A stretch of 5,003 nucleotides of DNA from the NCBI GenBank assembly GCA_964616875.1, contig CAZTSJ010000170.1, forward strand, positions 1-5,003, written 5' to 3'. Source of the DNA: RBG-16-66-20 sp964616875 (GTDB lineage: Bacteria; Pseudomonadota; Gammaproteobacteria; Burkholderiales; SG8-39). Position 1 is the stretch's first letter. Each line of letters starts with the position of its first letter. The notes below the pieces were generated by a model. That model was not told where the DNA came from, did no database searches, and saw only the letters and a list, made by a program, of their open reading frames with translations. A program made the position numbers and the translations under genes. Shown piece after piece: positions 1 to 4,470 of this stretch.

Positions 1-123
1 GTGCAACCGGGAATCGTGCTCGACTTCAACGCCGACAAGCAGGTCGTCGGCATCGAGGTCCTGGATCTGCGCAAGCGGGTTCCTTCCGCGAACCTGAAGG
101 AAATGCAGTTCGACGTCGCCTGA
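1..123 (+). CDS. DUF2283 family protein, C-terminal fragment (partial)
   Basis: Frame 1 is open from the window edge to the TGA at 121-123 and gives 40 residues; the N-terminus lies outside the window. The segment PGIVLDFNADKQVVGIEVLD is typical of the DUF2283 core, where a beta hairpin of the form GVxLDFDxxGxxVGIExL is followed by an LKELQF-like strand (here LKEMQFDVA). These small proteins have no established biochemical role. From general knowledge they often sit beside a small DUF4258 protein, and a toxin-antitoxin-like role has been suggested, but the partner would lie left of this window. The leading GTG is probably an internal valine, since the domain is already under way. The family call is fairly secure; the function is unknown. 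Confidence 0.75.
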   Translation: MQPGIVLDFNADKQVVGIEVLDLRKRVPSANLKEMQFDVA

Positions 124-158
124 GTTTCAGGGCGCGCCGCTCGAAGTCGCGCTGTTTC

Positions 159-392
159 ATGCCCTACCTGATCGATCGCCATTCCCCCGAGGGCCGTCGC
201 GCGATTGCGCGCTTTCATTCGGACGCCGACATCACCATGCGGGGCGGCGCACCGCACTGGTTCTGCAGGATCTTCAAGCGGCGCCAGCGCAATGTGGACA
301 CTCGCGAGCTGCGTCGCTGGCTTGCCGACCCGGACTACGACCCGCTCATGCAATCGAGGCATCGCCATAGCGCGAAGTGGGCGTGGTGGTGA
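159..392 (+). CDS. Hypothetical small basic protein, 77 aa
   Basis: I do not recognise this protein. ATG at 159 opens a frame ending at TGA 390-392. Most codons end in G or C, which favours real coding over a chance frame in this GC-rich DNA. The product is basic and aromatic (HWFCRIFKRRQRN, then RELRRWLADPDYDP), with no signal peptide, membrane segment or known motif. No clear Shine-Dalgarno sequence precedes the ATG. It starts 35 nt after the DUF2283 stop on the same strand, so the two could be cotranscribed. The last ~14 residues (MQSRHRHSAKWAWW) look less protein-like and may be read-through into neighbouring non-coding or repetitive DNA, making the 3' end doubtful. It could be intact or the remnant of a longer gene. 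Confidence 0.4.
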   Translation: MPYLIDRHSPEGRRAIARFHSDADITMRGGAPHWFCRIFKRRQRNVDTRELRRWLADPDYDPLMQSRHRHSAKWAWW

Positions 393-486
393 AGGCTATG
401 CAGTCGGGCGAGCGGGCCGCTTCGGGGTCGGCGTCCTCGCAGAGGATGAGCGAGGCGCTGGTGTGCTGCAGGAAAGCGAAAACCTG

Positions 487-536
487 GATCCCCGATTAAA
501 GCACTCGGGGACGACGGTATTTCGCGGGGATGATGG
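487..536. repeat. REP-like palindromic unit with a partial second copy
   Basis: A 7-bp perfect inverted repeat, TCCCCGA (489-495) and TCGGGGA (505-511), surrounds a 9-nt loop. The right arm continues into GGGGACGACGG (507-517). A near copy, GGGGATGATGG, follows 19 nt later (526-536), so one full unit and one right half are present. The context GGATCCCCGA...TCGGGGAxGACGG resembles dispersed REP-type extragenic palindromes common in beta- and gammaproteobacteria. That family link is from memory; the arms and the direct repeat are seen directly. Whether it is dispersed needs the whole genome. Confidence 0.6.
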
Positions 537-538
537 AG
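535..538 (+). promoter_or_regulatory. Weak ribosome binding site for the M23 peptidase
   Basis: GGAG at 535-538 is the only Shine-Dalgarno-like match before ATG 551. Its 12-nt spacing is longer than usual. An in-frame TAG at 539-541 rules out a start further upstream, and no other start lies between it and 551. The GGAG begins within the last bases of the partial REP-like copy. Confidence 0.4.
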
Positions 539-550
539 TAGGCTGCGCGG

Positions 551-1297
551 ATGATTCGTGCTGTACGCCGCCTGGCCTGGCTTGCGCTTGCGTTCGCCTG
601 GGCGCCCTGCGCGCCGGCGGGGGAGACACCGGCTGTGCTTTACCGGCTGCCGTACCCGGAGGGGCAGGCGCACGTGATCAGCCAGGCGCTGGGCGGGATC
701 AACCCCACGCACACGACGCCGTACAGCCGGCACGCGGTCGATTTCAGGATGCCGCCGGGTACGCCGGTGCTGGCGGCGCGCGCGGGCGTGGTGATCGGCA
801 CCGAGTGGCGCTACGAGACCGGTGCGGAGTTCGAGACGCTGCTGACCAAGGCGAACATGGTGCGCGTGCGCCATGACGACGGCAGCGTCGCCACCTACGC
901 GCACCTGCTGCATTTCGGGGTGTCGGTCGAGGCGGGCGAGTTCGTCGCGGCGGGCAGGCAGCTCGGGCTTTCAGGCTCGACCGGCTTTGCCAGCGGGCCG
1001 CACCTGCATTTCGCCGTCACCACGGGCGATGCGCCGCGCGAGGTCTCGGTGCCGGTGATGTTCTACGTCGGCAACCCGCCGATCGCCTTCGCGCCGCGCG
1101 TGGGGCTTGCCGTCACCGCGAGCTACCAGCAGCCCGCGGCGCCGCCGCCGGAGCCGCGCGCCGCGCCGCGGCGCTTCGAGGCGCTCGACGGTGCGCCGCC
1201 GCCCGAGGTGAGCGCGGCCGGCGCGCTGGGGCTTATCGTCGTCTGCCTGCTCGGGCTCGCCGGGATGCTCGGCTTCTACTGGTTCTCGCGGGGGTGA
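551..1297 (+). CDS. M23-family metallopeptidase, secreted with C-terminal membrane anchor
   Basis: This 248-residue protein is a probable zinc endopeptidase of the M23 (lysostaphin/LytM) family, which cleaves peptide cross-links of murein in the envelope. Residues 1-23 form a signal peptide: Arg-rich start, Leu/Ala/Trp core, and a likely cut after APA. The peptidase domain spans about 40-175. Its zinc ligands are visible as H61-x-x-D64 (RHAVDF) and H153 of HLH (151-153), with H118 in YAHLLHF as the other active-site His. All expected motifs are present, so it should be active rather than a degenerate EnvC/NlpD-type activator. A Pro/Ala-rich linker (about 194-207) leads to a hydrophobic segment (about 223-245, GLIVVCLLGLAGMLGFYWF) ending in SRG, which looks like a membrane anchor. 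No partner gene lies beside it on this strand, and it is probably monocistronic. Confidence 0.85.
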   Translation: MIRAVRRLAWLALAFAWAPCAPAGETPAVLYRLPYPEGQAHVISQALGGINPTHTTPYSRHAVDFRMPPGTPVLAARAGVVIGTEWRYETGAEFETLLTKANMVRVRHDDGSVATYAHLLHFGVSVEAGEFVAAGRQLGLSGSTGFASGPHLHFAVTTGDAPREVSVPVMFYVGNPPIAFAPRVGLAVTASYQQPAAPPPEPRAAPRRFEALDGAPPPEVSAAGALGLIVVCLLGLAGMLGFYWFSRG

Positions 1298-1404
1298 TTC
1301 AACGCTCCGAAGGCTGGGGCAAGCGGGTGGTCGAGGTGCGGGTGTAGACAGGGGACGGGCTTCGTAGTAAATTACACGGAAATCGTGTAATTAATGGATT
1401 CCTC
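1298..1404 (+). other. Intergenic region holding the toxin-antitoxin control sequence
   Basis: Between the peptidase stop and the antitoxin frame I see no gene and no rho-independent terminator for the peptidase. The first part is GC-rich. From about 1361 the sequence turns AT-rich and contains the inverted repeat at 1370-1392. A possible -10 element, TAATTA (1388-1393), overlaps the right arm; the hexamer 17 nt upstream (TAGTAA, 1365-1370) is a poor -35. If used, transcription would start only a few bases before the antitoxin frame. Confidence 0.45.
1370..1392. promoter_or_regulatory. Perfect 9-bp inverted repeat, probable antitoxin operator
   Basis: AATTACACG (1370-1378) and CGTGTAATT (1384-1392) are exact reverse complements around the 5-nt spacer GAAAT. 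The site lies just upstream of a ribbon-helix-helix antitoxin and overlaps the best -10 candidate, as expected for autoregulation of a type II toxin-antitoxin operon by the antitoxin or the toxin-antitoxin complex. It lacks a T-run and its stem is AT-rich, so a terminator is unlikely. The repeat is seen directly; the operator role is inferred from position. Confidence 0.7.
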
Positions 1405-1653
1405 ATAAAAAACATAACGATAACTCTTGATGAGCAGGCGGCCGACTGGGCGCGGGTGCAGGCGGCGGAGCAGAACATGAGCCTGTCGCGCTACGTGGGC
1501 GAGATGCTGCGCGACAAGATGCGGCACTCAAGCGAATACGAGAAGGCCATGCGCGAGGCGCTGGCGCAAAAGCCGCTGGACCTGAACGGTCCGTGGGAAC
1601 CGTATCCAACGCGCGAGGAGCTGTATGACCGGCCCGTGCTTCGTCGACGCTAA
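1405..1653 (+). CDS. Ribbon-helix-helix (CopG/VapB-like) antitoxin, start codon non-canonical
   Basis: This is the probable antitoxin of the PIN toxin that follows: it would neutralise the toxin and repress the operon. From 1405 the frame reads (I)KNITITLDEQAADWARVQ, then SLSRYVGEMLRDKM, a ribbon-helix-helix fold with its DNA-contacting beta strand (NITITL) and two helices. The C-terminal part (EYEKAMREALAQ...GPWEPYPTREELYDR) would be the toxin-binding tail. Homologues as I recall them start MKNIT; here that Met codon is ATA (1405-1407). No ATG, GTG or TTG occurs in frame between the stop at 1345-1347 and GTG 1456. Starting at GTG 1456 gives 65 residues but removes the beta strand and much of helix 1, and that codon has no clear ribosome site. 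The gene may use ATA, be damaged, or contain a sequencing error. The ribosome signal is weak (GGA, 1396-1398). Its end overlaps the toxin by 29 nt. Confidence 0.7.
   Translation: MKNITITLDEQAADWARVQAAEQNMSLSRYVGEMLRDKMRHSSEYEKAMREALAQKPLDLNGPWEPYPTREELYDRPVLRRR
1615..1620 (+). promoter_or_regulatory. Shine-Dalgarno site of the toxin, inside the antitoxin gene
   Basis: GAGGAG at 1615-1620 lies 4 nt before ATG 1625 and is far stronger than anything before the antitoxin. It sits in the antitoxin codons for the Arg-Glu-Glu near its C-terminus. This supports 1625 as the toxin start and would allow toxin translation even when antitoxin initiation is poor. Confidence 0.65.
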
Positions 1654-2140
1654 CGTTCTCGTCTATATCTGGGATCCCAGGGACCCGGCGAAGCAGGCGC
1701 GCGCCGCGGCGTGGCGGGATCACCTCTGGCTGTCGGGCCTCGGACGCACCAGCGCGCAGGTCCTGTCCGAGACCTATGCGGTGTTGAGGCGTATCAGGCG
1801 CGATGCGCCGGCTGCCGAGCTATGGGACGGCATTGCCCTGTATTTCGCCTGGAAACCGCACCCGGTCGATGAAGTTCTGCTGCGTCGCGCGCGCGAGATC
1901 GAACAGCGCTTCCGCATCTCCTGGTGGGACAGCATGATCGTCGCCGCCGCGCAGCTGCAGGATTGCGCTCTGCTGCTGACGGAAGGTCTTCAGGACAACG
2001 GCGTCTACGGGACGGTGACAGTGCGCAGCCCGTTTACGCTCGAGGTGCGCGAAGCGGCGGCAACGTACGCGGTGACGCAGCGCGCCCCAAGCCCGCATCG
2101 CCCGCGCGGGCGGCCGCGGCGCGAATCAATCCGGGTCTGA
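1625..2140 (+). CDS. PIN-domain toxin, VapC-like ribonuclease (COG5573 type), extended C-terminus
   Basis: The 171-residue product has a PIN nuclease domain over about residues 4-138. VapC-type toxins use clustered acidic residues and a divalent metal to cut RNA, often tRNA. Visible residues are D8 in FVDANVLVY, E49 in QVLSETY and D102 in SWWDSMIVAAA. The motif usually read as TED(L)QDG in this group, as I recall it, is TEGLQDN here (119-125), so the fourth acidic position is Gly121. The family normally ends soon after the VRSPF-like strand (133-137). Here about 30 further residues, rich in Ala, Arg and Pro, run on to a TGA inside the palindrome at 2133-2143, which suggests loss of the original stop. 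The start ATG follows a strong ribosome site and overlaps the antitoxin by 29 nt, a usual toxin-antitoxin arrangement. The family call is secure; activity is uncertain. Confidence 0.82.
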   Translation: MTGPCFVDANVLVYIWDPRDPAKQARAAAWRDHLWLSGLGRTSAQVLSETYAVLRRIRRDAPAAELWDGIALYFAWKPHPVDEVLLRRAREIEQRFRISWWDSMIVAAAQLQDCALLLTEGLQDNGVYGTVTVRSPFTLEVREAAATYAVTQRAPSPHRPRGRPRRESIRV

Positions 2141-2149
2141 CCCCGTTTA
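2131..2149. repeat. GGGTC-T-GACCC palindrome at the convergent gene ends
   Basis: GGGTC (2133-2137) and GACCC (2139-2143) form a 5-bp inverted repeat around one base, with flanks CC and CG. The toxin stop TGA (2138-2140) lies inside it, and the aldolase stop (TAA on the minus strand, 2149-2147) lies 3 nt beyond it. GGGGTCAGACCCC-type palindromes are frequent dispersed repeats in many proteobacterial genomes; I recall them from general experience and cannot confirm dispersal here. There is no T-run, so a terminator role is unsupported. Confidence 0.45.
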
Positions 2150-2932
2150 CTTCTCGAAGCCGCGCACCAGTTGCGCGCGCGCGCCGGCGGCCTGCTGCAG
2201 GAGCGAGAAATCCGAGCCGCAGAGGATGAGCTGCACGCCCATGCCGATGTGGCGCTCGAGGAGTTCGGCGCTGTACATGCCGCCCATGCCGGCGAATTTG
2301 CCGTGCTTCTCGCAGGCGGCGATCATTTTCTTGTAGGCCGCGGCGACGCGCGGATCGTTGAACTGGCCGGGGATGCCCAGTTCGAAGCAGTAGTCGTTGG
2401 TACCGATCAGCAGCGCGTCGATGCCCGGCACCGCCGCGATTGCCTCGCAGTTCTCGATTCCCCTGGGCGATTCGAGCATGACGACGACGAGCGTCTCCTC
2501 GTTGACGATGCGCGCCGCTTCGCCCACCGGCATGGCGGCGAAGCCGAGCTGCTGCAGGCCGCCGCCCATGGAGCGGTGCCCGACCGGCGGGAAGCGGCAG
2601 TGGTCGGCGACGCGCTTCGCCTCGATCTCGGTCTCGACGTGCGGTACGACGATGCCCTGCGCGCCGTTATCCAGCATGCGCGAGGAAAGCCAGTGTTCCT
2701 TGCCCGCCACGCGCACCACGGGCGTGATCCCCACGCCGAGCGAGGCCGAGGCGATCTGCGCCGCGGTGTCGGTGCCCATCGAGTTGTGCTCGCAGTCGAT
2801 AAACAGCCAGTCGAAGCCCGCGGTTTTCGCGATCTGCGCAATGTCCACGGTGCGCGCCTGGCGCAGGCCGAGGCCGAGGGCGAGCTTGCCGGCGCGCAGC
2901 TGGCGCAGGGCGTGGTTGGGGACGGTGCTCAT
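2147..2932 (-). CDS. HpcH/HpaI aldolase family protein
   Basis: The 261-residue protein belongs to the HpcH/HpaI class II aldolases (TIM barrel, divalent metal), which cleave 2-keto-3-deoxy acids to pyruvate plus an aldehyde. Family residues are visible in order: catalytic His49 in FIDCEHN, Arg74 in TPVVRV, metal ligand Glu154 in VMLESPRGIEN, and metal ligand Asp180 in LIGTNDYCFELG. The length is close to E. coli HpaI. ATG 2932 is chosen because GAGGAG lies 6 nt upstream (2939-2944, minus strand). The start overlaps the gshA stop as ATGA, so translation is probably coupled to gshA. The frame stays open well upstream, but that extension only shadows gshA. The substrate cannot be told from sequence: 4-hydroxy-2-oxoheptanedioate, 2-keto-3-deoxyglucarate or similar acids are all possible. 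Nothing obvious links it to glutathione synthesis. Confidence 0.88.
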   Translation of the reverse strand: MSTVPNHALRQLRAGKLALGLGLRQARTVDIAQIAKTAGFDWLFIDCEHNSMGTDTAAQIASASLGVGITPVVRVAGKEHWLSSRMLDNGAQGIVVPHVETEIEAKRVADHCRFPPVGHRSMGGGLQQLGFAAMPVGEAARIVNEETLVVVMLESPRGIENCEAIAAVPGIDALLIGTNDYCFELGIPGQFNDPRVAAAYKKMIAACEKHGKFAGMGGMYSAELLERHIGMGVQLILCGSDFSLLQQAAGARAQLVRGFEK

Positions 2933-4458
2933 GCCATTCTCCTCGTTGCTTTGGGTCGCAGTTTTTCCAGCGAAAGGTATTGCTGGCGCCATTCTTCGAA
3001 GGGCAGGGTGTCGGCTGCTTCCATGCGCTTCCTCTTTGCGATCGATTCCTCGGCCATGGCGGCGAATTTCTGCGCCACCTCGGCGGCGAGGGGCAGCGCG
3101 GCGATCGTGGCAGCCTGCGCGCGCGACTGCGCCAGCGCAAAGCCGGTGTAGGAATTGGAGTGCTGCGCGGCCATCGCCGCGAGCACGCGCGCAGAAGGCG
3201 TGAGGGAAGAGTCGGCGAGCATCGCCGCGGCGGCGGCGTGCGCCTCGCGGTAGGCGTTGCCGCCGAACGCGGCGTCGAGCTGGGCGGCGAGCGGCGCGCA
3301 TTCGGCGATCAACTGCCCGCCCCATTCGTCCAGGGCCACCTGCTGCGAGCCGCGCGTGAGGGAAAGACCGGGCTCGCGGCCGCGCGCGGCGACTTTTTCC
3401 TGGTTGCGGCCCACGGCGGCGATCTCGGCCGGGGTGTCGGGCGCGCTCTCGGTGAGCAGGCAATGCAGCAGGAAGGTGTCGAGGAACCTGCACACCGGCG
3501 GCGTGATGCCCACGGGCGCGAAGGGGTCGAGGTCCATCAGGCGCACTTCGCCGTACTCGACGCCGCGCTCGCGCAGCGCATGCAGCGGCCGCTCGCCCGA
3601 GCGGATGACGCACTTGGGGCGAATTTTGCCGTAGAACTCGTTCTCGATCTGCAGCAGCGCGGTGGAAAGCTGCAGATAATTCCCGTCGTTGTCCTTGACG
3701 CCGACTTTCTCGTAGGCGGGCCAGACGCGCGTCATCGCGTCTTCCAGCGCCGCGCCGTAGGACTCCAGGTCGTTGAAGCTCGCGGCAATGGAGTCCTGCG
3801 CCTCGCTCTGGTAGCCCAGGCGCCCCATGCGCAGCGTGGTGGCGTGCGGCAGGTAGAGCGTGCCGGGGCGCAGTTCAGAGAGGCCGTGCTCAGCGTGATC
3901 ATGGCCCGCGACGAAGCTCGGACACACCGCGGGCGAGGCGCCGAAGAGGTAGAACAGCAGCCAGCCGTGGCGGCGGAAATTGCGGATCAGCGCCAGGTAC
4001 TCGGCGTTGCCCACCCCCGGCAGCGACCAGTTGTAGTGGATGCCGCTGATCGCCTGCATGCGCCGGCCGTAGCGGTTGGCGAGGCCGGTGCGGTACACGG
4101 TCTTGGCGCGGCCGATGTTGGAGCTGCCGTACTGGCCGATCGGGATGGCGTCGTCGGCCGGCAGCCCGCAGGGCATGCTCGAGACCCACAGCAGCTCATC
4201 ATGGATCGCGCCGAAGACGACCTGGTGGATCTGCGTGAGCTCGTTCAGGCAGGCTTCCACCCCCGTATGCGGCGCGGTGATGAGCTCCAGCTGCGACTCG
4301 CTGAAGTCGGTGGTGATGTGCGGGTGCGTGAGCGCCGAGCCCAGCGCCGGGTGGTGCGGCACGGACGACAGGCGCCCGTCGGGCCGCACGCGCAGCGATT
4401 CCTTCTCGATGCCGCGGCGCATGGCTTTGAGCACCTTGGGTGCGGGGACGGGCTGCAT
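2929..4458 (-). CDS. gshA: Glutamate-cysteine ligase (gamma-glutamylcysteine synthetase), E. coli type
   Basis: GshA joins L-glutamate and L-cysteine with ATP to give gamma-glutamylcysteine, the first and usually rate-limiting step of glutathione synthesis in the cytoplasm. The 509 residues are close to the 518 of E. coli GshA and align from end to end by eye. Landmarks are GIEKESLRV (16-24, metal-binding E18 and E20), SALTHPHITTDFSESQLELIT (41-61, D51 and E58), QYGSSNIGRAKTVYR (109-123), SGIHYNWSLP (138-147), YLFGASPAVC (170-179), LLQIENEFY (268-276), EVRLMDLDPFAPVGI (304-318) and a C-terminal MEAADTLPFEEW (479-490) matching E. coli. ATG 4458 is chosen because the protein aligns from there and earlier codons lie within uup. 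The ribosome site is poor, so translation may be coupled to uup, whose stop is 7 nt upstream. No frameshift or missing motif is seen. Confidence 0.95.
   Translation of the reverse strand: MQPVPAPKVLKAMRRGIEKESLRVRPDGRLSSVPHHPALGSALTHPHITTDFSESQLELITAPHTGVEACLNELTQIHQVVFGAIHDELLWVSSMPCGLPADDAIPIGQYGSSNIGRAKTVYRTGLANRYGRRMQAISGIHYNWSLPGVGNAEYLALIRNFRRHGWLLFYLFGASPAVCPSFVAGHDHAEHGLSELRPGTLYLPHATTLRMGRLGYQSEAQDSIAASFNDLESYGAALEDAMTRVWPAYEKVGVKDNDGNYLQLSTALLQIENEFYGKIRPKCVIRSGERPLHALRERGVEYGEVRLMDLDPFAPVGITPPVCRFLDTFLLHCLLTESAPDTPAEIAAVGRNQEKVAARGREPGLSLTRGSQQVALDEWGGQLIAECAPLAAQLDAAFGGNAYREAHAAAAAMLADSSLTPSARVLAAMAAQHSNSYTGFALAQSRAQAATIAALPLAAEVAQKFAAMAEESIAKRKRMEAADTLPFEEWRQQYLSLEKLRPKATRRMA
2939..2944 (-). 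promoter_or_regulatory. Shine-Dalgarno site of the aldolase gene, within gshA
   Basis: On the minus strand GAGGAG lies 6 nt before ATG 2932, inside the last codons of gshA. It fixes the aldolase start and suggests efficient initiation beyond simple coupling through the ATGA overlap. Confidence 0.65.
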
Positions 4459-4464
4459 GATTCG

Positions 4465-4470
4465 ACTATA
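4465..4470 (-). promoter_or_regulatory. Possible -10 element immediately before gshA
   Basis: TATAGT on the minus strand (4470-4465) matches the sigma70 -10 consensus at 5 of 6 positions and lies 6 nt before ATG 4458, the spacing expected for a leaderless transcript. The hexamer 17 nt upstream (CTGGGC) is a poor -35. The bases also encode the end of uup (Leu codon and TAG stop), so the match could be chance. Confidence 0.25.

Noticed and set aside
205..876. 223-codon plus-strand frame overlapping the start of the peptidase
   Set aside because: It overlaps the M23 gene in another frame, has a Gly/Ala/Arg-rich shadow composition and shows no recognisable domain.
335..913. 192-codon minus-strand frame opposite the peptidase
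   Set aside because: The product is an Arg/His-rich shadow of the M23 gene and crosses the REP-like repeat; no domain is visible.
1394..1413. ATG 1394 plus the A-AAA-AAC heptamer as a programmed frameshift start for the antitoxin
   Set aside because: The ATG frame meets TAA at 1406-1408 before it could shift. The heptamer is phased with AAA AAC in the antitoxin frame itself, so a -1 slip would leave that frame rather than enter it.
2100..2111. GCCCGCGCGGGC palindrome near the toxin end as a terminator
   Set aside because: It is a 12-bp self-complementary GC block with no loop and no T-run, ordinary in this composition.
2147..3613. 488-codon minus-strand frame containing the aldolase
   Set aside because: Only the part from ATG 2932 is homologous to HpcH/HpaI proteins. 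The N-terminal extension is an Arg-rich out-of-frame reading of gshA, and a good ribosome site marks 2932.
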